Translations under genes and position numbers: made by a program
The notes under the pieces: generated by a model
What the model was told of the DNA's origin: nothing
The model's database searches: none
Seen by the model: only the letters and a program-made list of their open reading frames with translations
Shown here: piece after piece, positions 1 through 8,685 of the stretch
Layout of the letters: each line of letters starts with the position of its first letter
Position numbering within the stretch: position 1 is the first letter of the stretch
Assembly: GCF_000832065.1 (NCBI RefSeq)
Contig: NZ_JXQM01000006.1
Span: forward strand, 61,783-125,782
Length of the DNA: 64,000 bases
DNA from: Nitrosospira sp. NpAV
Lineage (GTDB): Bacteria > Pseudomonadota > Gammaproteobacteria > Burkholderiales > Nitrosomonadaceae
Direction: 5' to 3'

Positions 1-1340
1 GTGGCGATAACATGGATGGGCTTGAATTTGGAGTAGTCGGCCACCATGGTCACGTTGGCGATCCGGTAATCCGCCGCCAAAGCCCATAGATTGGTGGTGG
101 GATCCCCATCATTGTCAATGTTGAAAAGGCTGTTGCCTTTTTGCCGGAAAAGCGGGGCACTCTGATTGAACAGGGTATCGCCAAAGTTCGGGTTGCGGAC
201 ACCGGCAATATTGCGATAGTCATAATAAGCGGCTCCCACCCTGAACTTGGTATCGGTATTCTCGGGTGCCCACTCCAATCCGGCCTGTGCCCCGAAGAAC
301 CATTTGTCCTTGGCCTTGACGGTCTCGCTTTGATTGATTTGCTGCAATGGAAATATCCCGGCATTGAGGAACGGCTTGACAGTCCTGCCTTCTTCTTTCA
401 ACCAGGGGTGGAGATTGATCGCCAGTCCTTCAAAGTTCAGATCGACGTCCCATAATAGATCGGTATGCACGACCCCGGCCGTGGGTACGGTATGTGGCCC
501 GCTCCTGAGTGTTCCTGTGTAGATATTCCCGACAGTGCCCACGAAGAAAGGATTAGGAAAACGTCCGCCACTGACAGTAAGCCAGTTAAAGGGTGTAAGT
601 TTGAGATAAACCTGATCCAGCACCAGGGCGAATTTGCTGTTAAAGGTTCCAAATGTCTGCAGGGTGGAGGTCGGTGATCCTATGGATATCGGTGGGGGGC
701 CCAGCAAATTCCCGGTAAGCACCGGATCATTGATATTCCCGGTAGTCAAGCGCAACCCAAGATCCACCCCACGGGTGACGTTGGCGTTGATGCCGAGGCG
801 GAAGCGCGCCCGTTCCCGGTGATAGCTGTCTTCGGTGGTATTGTCGATATTCTGGCCGTTCGCCCGGAAATTGGCCGCGGGAGCGTTGGTGTCGGCGTAA
901 AAATCAGCTTGTTCGCGCAGCCGCATATCTCCTTCCATCGTAAAGCGGCTGGTCCACTCGGGAATGGCATTCACATCGCCCCAGCGCTCCTGCTTGGCCT
1001 GCCCCACCACTTCCTGGCGCAATTGATCGCGAATTTCCTTCTTCACATGTTCGGGTATGTAAGGGACCCGCACTTCGCCTTTTTTCACTTCACCGGCTTC
1101 CGGCTGCGTGGCCTTTTCCTGTGCTTGCTGCCGTGAAGCCTTGGCCTTCAGCTCCGCTTTTTTAATCATTTCATCGGCCACTTCCTGCTTGATCACGCCT
1201 TGCTCAACCAGTAACCGGATCAGATTCAACGTGGTTTCATACAGAACTTCGACTTTCTCCCGCTCATCGGTCTTTGCGTGCGCGCCACCGGCAAATATTG
1301 CTGTCATGGCGACAAGGGTAAGTATCAAACGGATATTCAT
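1..1340 (-). CDS. Putative outer-membrane porin (Porin_5-like), 3' end outside window
   Basis: The reading frame is open from an ATG at 1338-1340 to the window edge, giving about 446 residues with the C-terminus missing. The first 22 residues form a Sec signal peptide ending in AHA. A charged, probably coiled-coil segment rich in Glu, Lys and Gln follows (about 25-105). From about residue 125 there are alternating hydrophobic/polar stretches typical of a beta-barrel, for example FTMEGDMRLREQ, ERARFRLGINANV and VYLKLTPFNWLTVSGGRFPNP. This matches the putative porin family Porin_5. It is the last visible gene of the minus-strand operon, 22 bp after tonB. I see no plug domain or TonB box, so it does not look like a classical TonB-dependent receptor. 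Substrate unknown. Family assignment is by recognition only. Confidence 0.8.
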   Translation of the reverse strand, partial: MNIRLILTLVAMTAIFAGGAHAKTDEREKVEVLYETTLNLIRLLVEQGVIKQEVADEMIKKAELKAKASRQQAQEKATQPEAGEVKKGEVRVPYIPEHVKKEIRDQLRQEVVGQAKQERWGDVNAIPEWTSRFTMEGDMRLREQADFYADTNAPAANFRANGQNIDNTTEDSYHRERARFRLGINANVTRGVDLGLRLTTGNINDPVLTGNLLGPPPISIGSPTSTLQTFGTFNSKFALVLDQVYLKLTPFNWLTVSGGRFPNPFFVGTVGNIYTGTLRSGPHTVPTAGVVHTDLLWDVDLNFEGLAINLHPWLKEEGRTVKPFLNAGIFPLQQINQSETVKAKDKWFFGAQAGLEWAPENTDTKFRVGAAYYDYRNIAGVRNPNFGDTLFNQSAPLFRQKGNSLFNIDNDGDPTTNLWALAADYRIANVTMVADYSKFKPIHVIA

Positions 1341-1362
1341 TATAGTTTTTTTTCTTATATAA

Positions 1363-2034
1363 TCAGGCACGTGAGGTCACGCGTATCTTCAACGGCTGCG
1401 GCATGTCGGCGGGTGGATTTTCCCGCAGGGTGCGCAGGTTCCTCAGTACATCCTGGATCAATTCATCGACTTTTGGATCGCCTGTCTTATCGACCGCCGC
1501 TATTCGCGATACCTTCCCGTTAGCGTCAATCCACACTTTCACCACCACCTTGTAAGTCTTGTCCTTGAGCTCGTTCTCACGCGCCAGCGCATCCTGAAAA
1601 GCGGAATTCACCGCATCATTTACTATGGCGTCATACCAGGCCCATGGATTTCCCCTGGAACCGCCGATAAGATCGGCCCCGCCTTTCTTCCCCACGAGTC
1701 CGAATCCATCACCACTGCCGGTTCCTTCGGCATCGATACCCAGATCCGGCCCCGGCGGCGGCTCATCTGCCTGATCCATCGGTTCGGGCTCAGGTTCGGC
1801 CAGCTTTATTTCTTCCTTCACCACCGGTTCCGGCGGTTTTTCCGGTGGCGGCGGTGGTGGCGGCGGCGGTTTGATCAAGGTGATCTGCTGAAGCGACGGC
1901 TTTCTCTGCGGCGTATCGTCGTCCAGAAAATCTTTCAACCACAGCCCCGCCCCGACCAGGACAACTCCACAAACCGCCATCCCTGCCCAGCGCCTCCAGG
2001 TGGCTGGCCTTTGTTCTTCCGTGGGATCTTCCAT
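1363..2034 (-). CDS. tonB: TonB-family energy transducer
   Basis: A 223-residue protein with TonB architecture: a short cytoplasmic N-terminus, one membrane helix (about 15-36), a periplasmic proline-rich linker with nine consecutive prolines (about 53-62) followed by PEKPPEP and acidic EPEPEP repeats, then a C-terminal domain (about 125-223) with a TonB-like strand, YKVVVKVWIDANGKVSRI. It would couple the proton-motive force harvested by the adjacent ExbB/ExbD-like proteins to an outer-membrane partner. It starts only 4 bp after exbD stops and is followed by the porin gene, so the four genes look co-transcribed. TonB-family membership is secure; the outer-membrane partner is inferred. Confidence 0.88.
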   Translation of the reverse strand: MEDPTEEQRPATWRRWAGMAVCGVVLVGAGLWLKDFLDDDTPQRKPSLQQITLIKPPPPPPPPPEKPPEPVVKEEIKLAEPEPEPMDQADEPPPGPDLGIDAEGTGSGDGFGLVGKKGGADLIGGSRGNPWAWYDAIVNDAVNSAFQDALARENELKDKTYKVVVKVWIDANGKVSRIAAVDKTGDPKVDELIQDVLRNLRTLRENPPADMPQPLKIRVTSRA

Positions 2035-2038
2035 GGCA

Positions 2039-2443
2039 TTATTTCACCAGGCGCTGGGTCACCAAACCTAACTGCGTGATATCCAGTTGACCCAGTAATT
2101 CAAGCACATCCATCACCTTGCCGTACTGCACCACCGTGTCCCCCTTGACCACGACCGGCAGTTCGGGATTGGCCGCCTTCAATTGACCCAGGCGGGTTCG
2201 AAGCTCATCCAGCGTCACGGGATAAGCGTCCAAAAAAATTTGCCCACTCTCGTTGATTGTGATGGCTTTCGTTTGCGGTTTAGCCAGACTGGGGGAATTG
2301 CTGGCCTTGGGCAAGTTGACTTTTATGCCCTGTACTGATGCTGTCGTCATGATAATGAAGATCACCAGCAACACATAGGCGAGATCCAGCATAGGCACCA
2401 CATTGATTTCGTCGTAAAGCTCGTTGTCTTCCTGAACCTTCAT
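2039..2443 (-). CDS. exbD: Biopolymer transporter ExbD/TolR family
   Basis: A 134-residue protein of normal ExbD length. It has a short cytoplasmic N-terminus with the family motif INVVPMLDLAYVLLVIFIIM, in which Asp20 in the single membrane helix corresponds to the essential proton-handling Asp of ExbD/TolR. A periplasmic domain with ITINESGQIFLD and PVVVKGDT segments follows. It lies 11 bp downstream of the ExbB-like fusion gene and directly upstream of tonB. It should form the proton-conducting stator with the ExbB-like protein. The assignment is strong. Confidence 0.93.
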   Translation of the reverse strand: MKVQEDNELYDEINVVPMLDLAYVLLVIFIIMTTASVQGIKVNLPKASNSPSLAKPQTKAITINESGQIFLDAYPVTLDELRTRLGQLKAANPELPVVVKGDTVVQYGKVMDVLELLGQLDITQLGLVTQRLVK

Positions 2444-2454
2444 GCCATTTCCTG

Positions 2455-4113
2455 TCAGCGGCTGTAATTTTCGGCGAGCTTGGTGATGAACTCATCGACG
2501 AAAATATGCATTCTCGATACGATGGCCTTGATGCGGGAAGCCAGGTAGTTGTAGCCGAACAGCGAGGGGATCGCTACCCCCATCCCCGCCACTGTCGCCG
2601 CCAGGGCCGCCGCGATGCCGGGCGCAATGGCGTTGACATTGACATCACCGGCGGCTGCAATCGCCGCAAACGTGATCATGACCCCCATCACCGTGCCCAG
2701 CAGACCGATGAAGGGTCCGCCGGAGATGGCGATGGTGAGCAATACCATGAATTTGTTCATGCGCTGGACTTCTTCCACCAGCCCAGCATCCAGGCTGGCG
2801 CGAATCGCATCGAGCGATTGCGGTGACAGCGACTTGTCAATATGGGTTGCATCGGTATCGTCAAAACGATGCGACAGTTCAACCGCGCCAATATGATAAA
2901 TACGGTACAGCGAGGAATGTTCGAACTCTTTCCCCAGCCCATGGGATTTGTCTATCACCGCCAGATCGGTCGATAGTTCGCGGAATTTGCTCATGAAGCG
3001 GTGATTGGACTTGTCCACCCGGTTAATGTAGACAGCCTTGCTGTACATCACCCATATGGCGATCATTAGCATGATCGCCAGGAAACCAATCGCAACCCAC
3101 CCATCCACTGTCAATGATTTCAGGATAATGCCCAGGTGCGAGGATTCCCCGCCTCCCTCAGACGTCTCATCCTCGCCCAGCGTGACCAGTTTGCCGTCCT
3201 GCCCTTGCGCGGCCTGCACCGCGATCCAGGCCGCGTTGCGCGCCATGCCCGACACCTGCACTTCATCCATTTCACCCTGGAATCCAGCCCCCAGCGTTGC
3301 GCCGCCGGTTGGCAATGCGGCGCCCGGCGCTTCGCCCGCCGGTTTGCCGTCCACATACACGCGCAGTGCATCCGATATCGTTAATCCAAGGTGATGCCAT
3401 TTGCCCAGGCTCAGCGCCGTATTTGACACCAGACTTGACGCGCCCGATTGCACTTTGATCATGCCGCGTTCCAACGACACGCGCAGACCCTCGGATTGAA
3501 CGATGACGCCGTCCAGCGAGGCTGGTTTGATCCATACCGCGAAGCTGAATCCGCTGCTCGCAGTCACGGCGGGAAGCATGATGCTCTGCGATCCGTTGAA
3601 TCCGGCGCCGCCGTTCGAGAAGGAAGCGACCACCCGCTGGGCGGAGGATTGCACCGCATGCAGGCCGTTTACGCCGCTGTCCTGGGGATTTCCTGCCGGC
3701 TCGGCAAAATGATAGATGACACTGGCGGCATCGTAAGTCGCCTTCGGATTTGCTGCGGAGGTCGCGTTCTCGTTACCGAAATAAAGGAATATTTCCGTTT
3801 GTGGCAACAGTTTGGGTACGTTAACCCATATCAGTGCCAGCTCATTTCCGACATCCCATTTTTCAAAATGGAATTTCAGTTCAGTCTTGTCATCCCCGGC
3901 GATCAGGCGCAGGTCGCTGCCGTTATCATTGGTCGAGAAAAAATCGAAGTTTCCCGTGTGCAAGCGAATTAGTACCGGCGCATCTGCTACCTCACCCGCT
4001 GGATTGGTCAGTGTGATTTTTTTGCGGCCTGTCCATTCGTCATTCCACCAAGCATGACTCGATAAAGAAACGGTACATAAAGCAAACGCAAGCAGGAACG
4101 CAACGGCACGCAT
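2455..4113 (-). CDS. DUF2341-LamG-MotA/TolQ/ExbB fusion proton channel
   Basis: A 552-residue composite protein. Residues 1-21 are a signal peptide ending SSHA. Residues about 22-115 match DUF2341 (AWWNDEWTGRKKITLTN start, IFLYFGNENA end). Residues about 130-290 form a concanavalin/LamG-like sandwich (GFSFAVWIKPA, GKWHHLGLTISDALRVYVDGKPAGEA). A membrane helix lies at about 336-358. The C-terminal part is a MotA/TolQ/ExbB channel with helices near 455-482 (GGPFIGLLGTVMGVMITF) and 495-522 (IAPGIAAALAATVAGMGVAIPSLFGYN). Ordinary ExbB is about 240 residues, so this one carries a large extra exported module, probably periplasmic and lectin-like. First gene of the exbB-exbD-tonB-porin operon. The domain calls are firm; carbohydrate binding is inference. 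Confidence 0.9.
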   Translation of the reverse strand: MRAVAFLLAFALCTVSLSSHAWWNDEWTGRKKITLTNPAGEVADAPVLIRLHTGNFDFFSTNDNGSDLRLIAGDDKTELKFHFEKWDVGNELALIWVNVPKLLPQTEIFLYFGNENATSAANPKATYDAASVIYHFAEPAGNPQDSGVNGLHAVQSSAQRVVASFSNGGAGFNGSQSIMLPAVTASSGFSFAVWIKPASLDGVIVQSEGLRVSLERGMIKVQSGASSLVSNTALSLGKWHHLGLTISDALRVYVDGKPAGEAPGAALPTGGATLGAGFQGEMDEVQVSGMARNAAWIAVQAAQGQDGKLVTLGEDETSEGGGESSHLGIILKSLTVDGWVAIGFLAIMLMIAIWVMYSKAVYINRVDKSNHRFMSKFRELSTDLAVIDKSHGLGKEFEHSSLYRIYHIGAVELSHRFDDTDATHIDKSLSPQSLDAIRASLDAGLVEEVQRMNKFMVLLTIAISGGPFIGLLGTVMGVMITFAAIAAAGDVNVNAIAPGIAAALAATVAGMGVAIPSLFGYNYLASRIKAIVSRMHIFVDEFITKLAENYSR

Positions 4114-4828
4114 GGGTCTATCAACCTGGATATAAAAGAGGATACAAATGAGCGGGAATTATGCACGTCCCAGATTACAGACATTAGTAGCGATCATGAT
4201 CCAAACGCATCAAGACTATTCCCTGGACGATCGAACATGCTAAAGGTTGGAGAAGCAATATCCACGGCCATTCCAGGTAGGAATGGAACTAACGGCGCCT
4301 AGTCTGTTTGACTCAGACATAGCCTGCAATATCAATGTGGTTTTGTAACAAAAGAGCAATGATATCGGCCTACAAAATTTATCCCGGATTCCGATGGTTG
4401 GACAGGCGAATCTCACTCAAGAAGGTAAAATCGAGTGTCATAAATGTTCTCAACGAAACCTAGTGCTAGACTGACAAATGAGTGACCGACCGCCGGATCT
4501 GGATTTTAGCTTGAGCCGACGATTATCATCCCGTCAAAATCGAAATATGCCGCGAAGGTTCGCCCCGGCGAGGGGCGCAAAGAATATTTCTGGGTCAGGC
4601 TCCGATCTCTATTCCCCCGGCTTTGTGGGCCGGCTCCAAAGCCGGGTTTGCTCAGGTGATTCCGAGTGTTACTGACAGGCTTCTTGAAATGCGATTTTCT
4701 CGCTTTGATCTGTTCGGATTACCAATATCCTCGTTAAACTGAAAAAGGAAGCGGGTAGTGTGGGCGGTATTGAAGGGTTTATCGATCGTGGATATCACTG
4801 CAGTTTTTACGTACTCTGGAGCCCCGAC
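4114..4828. other. Intergenic region between divergent operon and GDPD gene
   Basis: About 715 bases with no convincing gene; the short open frames in it lack family features. It must hold the divergent promoters of the ExbB-type operon (minus) and the glycerophosphodiesterase gene (plus), but I could not assign boxes with confidence. It contains one strong inverted repeat, listed separately. Confidence 0.6.
4616..4646. repeat. 10-bp perfect inverted repeat (hairpin)
   Basis: CCCGGCTTTG at 4616-4625 pairs perfectly with CAAAGCCGGG at 4637-4646 around an 11-nt loop and is followed by a short TTT. It could be a weak terminator or an operator. It is not next to a gene end, so its role is unclear. 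Confidence 0.5.
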
Positions 4829-5590
4829 ATGTTTCCCAAAAATTTCACTTCCACACTAGCGGCTTTTGCTCTATTGGCTGTGTTATCCATCATTGCCACC
4901 GCCTCTTCCGCAAGCCGGCATGATGACGATGGGGACGATAGTCACCATGGTGAGTCGAGAAACAGCATGAATATTCAGCTTGGCCCGCGTCCCTTCTTCC
5001 TCGTCAATGACATGGGGGAGGGTGCTCTCCGGAACAGGCTCAAGCATTGCGGCGATGGCCCATTCCGTAAAACCGATTTCTCCATTGGCCACCGCGGCGC
5101 CGCTTTGCAGTTTCCGGAGCATACGAAAGAGTCTTACGAGGCGGCCGTTCGCATGGGGGCGGGGATCGTGGAGTGCGACGTGACCTTCACCAAGGACAAG
5201 GAACTGGTTTGCCGCCATTCGCAGTGCGACTTGCACACCACCACCAATATTCTGGATACACCATTGGCTGTGAAATGCACCAGGCCTTTCACGCCCGCAC
5301 AGGTTGATGCCGCCGGAAACATTATTCAGGCGGCTTCGGCACAGTGTTGCACCAGCGACATCACGGTGGAGGAATTCAAGAGTCTTAAAGGCAAAATGGA
5401 TGCCTTCAACCCCGCCGCGACGAGCGTTGCGGAGTATCTGGGCGGCACACCAAACTGGCGCACGGACTTGTATGCGGGCCCTACCAGCGGCACCCTGCTG
5501 ACTCATAAGGAGAGTATCCAGCTTATTCAAGACGCTGGGCGTAAAAATGACGCCCGAACTCAAGAGCGCCAGCGTGACGATGCCTTATGA
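4829..5590 (+). CDS. Glycerophosphodiester phosphodiesterase, N-terminal part (frameshifted)
   Basis: The N-terminal half of a secreted glycerophosphodiester phosphodiesterase, which hydrolyses glycerophosphodiesters to glycerol 3-phosphate and an alcohol. I chose the ATG at 4829 because it begins a clean signal peptide ([20 protein letters not shown]... to about residue 30); the longer frame from 4760 adds 23 residues that do not look like a protein start. GDPD hallmarks are [20 protein letters not shown] and [20 protein letters not shown], covering the catalytic His/Arg and metal-binding Glu/Asp. After LIQ (5528-5530) the frame departs from the family; the continuation [15 protein letters not shown] is one base further on. 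One extra base near 5531 would explain this. Either a pseudogene or a sequencing error. Confidence 0.8.
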   Translation: MFPKNFTSTLAAFALLAVLSIIATASSASRHDDDGDDSHHGESRNSMNIQLGPRPFFLVNDMGEGALRNRLKHCGDGPFRKTDFSIGHRGAALQFPEHTKESYEAAVRMGAGIVECDVTFTKDKELVCRHSQCDLHTTTNILDTPLAVKCTRPFTPAQVDAAGNIIQAASAQCCTSDITVEEFKSLKGKMDAFNPAATSVAEYLGGTPNWRTDLYAGPTSGTLLTHKESIQLIQDAGRKNDARTQERQRDDAL

Positions 5591-6146
5591 CAGCGACGGT
5601 GATGGCGATGGCGACTATACGCAGGCACATTATGCCCAGCAGATGATCGATGAATACAAGGCGGCAAACGTCAAGCCCCAGAATGTGTATGCCCAGTCCT
5701 TCGACATTCGCGACGTGCGCTATTGGATCGCCAACGAACCGCAGTTTGGCAAACAGGCTGTTTACCTTGACGACGCCAATATCGTAGCTGAATTGCCCAA
5801 CGCCGCGCAATTGGCCGCCTACAAGGCGGAGGGCATCAATATCGTCGCTCCGCCGATATTTGCGCTGCTGGATGTCGATGGCAACGGCAACATCGTGGCC
5901 TCCAGGTATGCCCGCCAAGCCAAAGCTGCGGGACTTGACATTATCACCTGGACCCTGGAGCGTTCCGGCATCCTGGCTGATGGCGACAATGACTTTTATT
6001 ATCAGACTTTTGGTTCTGCCATCAGGCGCGAAGGTGACGTGATGAAAGTGCTGGACGTCCTGGCCAGGGATGTCGGCATCCGCGGCATATTCAGCGACTG
6101 GCCCGCCACCGTGACCTATTATGCTAATTGCATGAGACCCAGATAA
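5547..6146 (+). CDS. Glycerophosphodiester phosphodiesterase, C-terminal part (frameshifted)
   Basis: This continues the same GDPD gene in the next frame. The family-like sequence starts slightly upstream of the ATG at 5547, at about 5532 ([15 protein letters not shown]). Residues such as [20 protein letters not shown] and a late [13 protein letters not shown] segment are typical of the C-terminal half of the barrel, where long periplasmic GDPDs have an FSDWP-type ending. With the upstream part and one base removed, the protein would be 438 residues, a normal length for this family. The 199-residue piece alone lacks the catalytic HRG motif and should be inactive. Downstream is a GC-rich hairpin, then a phosphatase gene. 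Confidence 0.78.
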   Translation: MTPELKSASVTMPYDSDGDGDGDYTQAHYAQQMIDEYKAANVKPQNVYAQSFDIRDVRYWIANEPQFGKQAVYLDDANIVAELPNAAQLAAYKAEGINIVAPPIFALLDVDGNGNIVASRYARQAKAAGLDIITWTLERSGILADGDNDFYYQTFGSAIRREGDVMKVLDVLARDVGIRGIFSDWPATVTYYANCMRPR

Positions 6147-6524
6147 TCCCAGAATCCCGCGGTTCCTAGGGTACTGAGTAAGGCGCAGCGGCGCGAAATG
6201 GCGCCGTTGCGCGGGGCGAAGGGTTACGGAGGAGGCCAGCCTTGGATTACTTAGCGTAGCGCGACCTGGCAAGATCAAAAAGACTGAACACTCCAATCTG
6301 GCAGGCGCCAGGCTCGTCTGAGGCCTTTCACCGGGGGTTACGCCGCCTTAATCCGGCCTGCTACCGCTGTGGCGCGTGCGATGTGATCTGTCCAGAGCAA
6401 GGTTGGCCGGTATGGCAATACAACATTTGTAACATGAGAATATGAAAATAAGTTCATGGAGAACAAGTGTGTGTTCAATTTGGCACACAAACTAGACCGA
6501 GCATCCCGACACCCGCAAGGAGAC
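6147..6524. other. Intergenic region upstream of phoX-like gene
   Basis: 378 bases without a supported gene. It contains a GC-rich hairpin after the GDPD stop and AT-richer sequence near 6415-6455 that may hold the phosphatase promoter. No Pho-box pair could be assigned with confidence by eye. Confidence 0.5.
6183..6212 (+). terminator. GC-rich hairpin downstream of GDPD gene
   Basis: A 12-bp stem, GCGCAGCGGCGC (6183-6194) with GCGCCGTTGCGC (6201-6212), containing one G:U pair and a 6-nt loop, 37 bases after the GDPD stop. There is no U-tract, so intrinsic termination is uncertain. Confidence 0.4.
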
Positions 6525-8621
6525 ATGATGAGCAGCGCCCTGCACCCCGATGGAAAAACCAATCCCTGCCGTACCAGCAGTAACGAGTCCAACAATCCGT
6601 CCCTCCATGATCTGATCGAAGCGCGCAAGCTATCCCGCCGGACTTTCCTGCAAGGTTCCCTGGGCATCACGGCGGTGGCTGCATTCGGGGGTTCTTTGTT
6701 CGATGGCCTGATCAAGTATGCCTATGCGGCGCCTGCTCCCCTGAACGGCATCGGCTTCAGCTCGGTGCCCGCCAATTTATATCTTTCGGCGGGGGATGAC
6801 AAGGTTACCGTGCCTGCCGGCTACACCGCCCGGGTGCTAGCCGCCTGGGGCGATTCCCTCACCAATGCGCCGCACTGGGACCCCTCGGGCGCAATGACCG
6901 AAGCGACGCAATTGCATACTTTCGGCGCCCATATCGACGGCATGCACCTGTTCCCTTTCCCTGCCGCCGGCACAGCCGGCATCGCCAATATCCGCGGACT
7001 GCTGGTAACCAACCATGAATATGTCGATCCTCCCCTGGTCAATAATATCGTCCCCGCATCCGGCTACGCGGCCGCATCCATCACCCCTGACATGGTGCGT
7101 GCCCAGCAGGCCGCGCATGGCATAAGCGTGGTCGAGGTATGGAAAAAAGACGGCAACTGGGAAGTCAAGCGGCCATCCGCCTTCAACCGGCGCATCACCG
7201 GAAACTCTCCCTGCAAGCTCAGCGGCCCGGCCGCCGGTCACGATTTGATGAAGACGACCGCCGACCCCAGCGGCATGAACGTTCTCGGCACGCTCAATAA
7301 TTGCTCCAATGGCTATACTCCCTGGGACACCTACCTCACCTGCGAGGAAAACTGGAATGGCTATTTTTCCAACGAGACCGGGGATGCGATCGGCGTATCA
7401 GATCCACAGCAAAAGCAGGAGATTCTCGCCGGCCAGGCACGCTACGGCGTGGTCAAGGGAGGTTCCGGCTATCGCTGGCACGAGGCCGATCAGCGCTTCC
7501 GCGCCGACCTCAACCCGAATGAGCCGCATCGTTTCGGCTGGGTGGTGGAAATCGACCCCTGGAACCCGAAGAGCACCCCGATCAAGCGCACCGCGCTGGG
7601 CCGCATCAAGCACGAAAACGCCTGGAGCGTGGTAGGCGCGGACAATACGCTAACCATATATATGGGTGACGACGAGCGCAATGAGTATCTCTACAAGTTC
7701 GTTTGCACCAATAAATACAACCCCAGGAACCGCGCCGCCAACCGTGATCTGCTGGATTCCGGCACGCTTTTCGTCGCCAGGTTCGATGCCGGCGGCAGCG
7801 GCATCTGGCTGCCCCTTACCTGGGGCCAGAACGGCCTGGTGCCGGAAAACGGCTTCGCCGACCAAGCCGAAGTGTTGATCAAGACCCGCCAGGCCGCCGA
7901 TCGCCTGGGTGCCACCATGATGGATCGTCCGGAGTGGATAGCCTCGCATCCCGTGACGCGCGAGGTCTACATGACCCTCACCAACAACAACCGCCGCGGC
8001 AGCAATCCGCCCTCCAGCAATAACCCGGAGGGCACCACCAGCGCCGGCAGCGCCCGGCCGCCGGTGGATGCCGCGAATCCGAGACCGGACAACCGCTACG
8101 GCCACATCATCCGCTGGCGCGAAAGCATGGGCAAGGTGGACGCCACGGATTTCGAGTGGGATATTTTCGTCGAATGCGGCGACAAGCTTGCCCCGCAGCC
8201 CATCCACCGGGGCAACATAATCGGTGACGACTATGGCGCCCCGGATGGGCTCTGGTTCGACCAGGACGGCCGCCTGTGGATCCAGACCGACCAGATTGGC
8301 AACGCAACCGGCGACTGGGCCAATATCGGCGGAAACGTCATGCTGTGCGCCGACCCCTCCACGGGCGAAACCCGCCGGTTTCTCACCGCGCCGAAGAACT
8401 GCGAAGTCACCGGCGTCACCCATAGCCCCGATGGCAAGACCCTGTTCATCGGCATCCAGCACCCTGGCGAGGACTGGCAGACCCATTACACCGAGAATTC
8501 GACTTGGCCCGATAGCGGCATCAACGGCCCGACCACGGCCAGCGGATTCCCATCCGCATTCAAGCCACGTTCCGCGGTGGTAGTCATCACCAAGGACGAC
8601 GGCGGCGTGATGGGTACTTGA
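6525..8621 (+). CDS. PhoX family (DUF839) alkaline phosphatase, Tat-exported
   Basis: A 698-residue PhoX/DUF839-type phosphatase. I placed the start at the tandem ATG at 6525/6528 because AAGGAGAC lies just upstream; the frame is open back to 6456. A twin-arginine signal is present at about residues 34-67 (KLSRRTFLQGSLGITAVAA...), ending near YAYA, so a folded metalloenzyme is exported by Tat. Family segments include LLVTNHEYVDPPLV, YLTCEENWNGYFSNETG, EIDPWNPKSTPIKRTALGR and APDGLWFDQDGRLWIQTD, the last from the beta-propeller. PhoX enzymes use iron and calcium and release phosphate from monoesters. It follows a glycerophosphodiesterase, and a PEP-CTERM protein lies 64 bp downstream, suggesting an extracellular phosphorus-scavenging set. 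Confidence 0.92.
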   Translation: MMSSALHPDGKTNPCRTSSNESNNPSLHDLIEARKLSRRTFLQGSLGITAVAAFGGSLFDGLIKYAYAAPAPLNGIGFSSVPANLYLSAGDDKVTVPAGYTARVLAAWGDSLTNAPHWDPSGAMTEATQLHTFGAHIDGMHLFPFPAAGTAGIANIRGLLVTNHEYVDPPLVNNIVPASGYAAASITPDMVRAQQAAHGISVVEVWKKDGNWEVKRPSAFNRRITGNSPCKLSGPAAGHDLMKTTADPSGMNVLGTLNNCSNGYTPWDTYLTCEENWNGYFSNETGDAIGVSDPQQKQEILAGQARYGVVKGGSGYRWHEADQRFRADLNPNEPHRFGWVVEIDPWNPKSTPIKRTALGRIKHENAWSVVGADNTLTIYMGDDERNEYLYKFVCTNKYNPRNRAANRDLLDSGTLFVARFDAGGSGIWLPLTWGQNGLVPENGFADQAEVLIKTRQAADRLGATMMDRPEWIASHPVTREVYMTLTNNNRRGSNPPSSNNPEGTTSAGSARPPVDAANPRPDNRYGHIIRWRESMGKVDATDFEWDIFVECGDKLAPQPIHRGNIIGDDYGAPDGLWFDQDGRLWIQTDQIGNATGDWANIGGNVMLCADPSTGETRRFLTAPKNCEVTGVTHSPDGKTLFIGIQHPGEDWQTHYTENSTWPDSGINGPTTASGFPSAFKPRSAVVVITKDDGGVMGT

Positions 8622-8685
8622 ACAGCCATTAATTCAACCTCGTGATGGCTAAAGCTATCGCGTCCCAAAGCAAAGGGGAAACTTC

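Noticed and set aside
4478..4675. 65-codon plus-strand open frame in the 4.1-4.8 kb gap
   Set aside because: No ribosome-binding site, no recognisable motif, and it covers a hairpin.
7650..8486. 278-codon minus-strand open frame
   Set aside because: Lies wholly antisense to the PhoX-type gene, whose protein has clear family motifs throughout.
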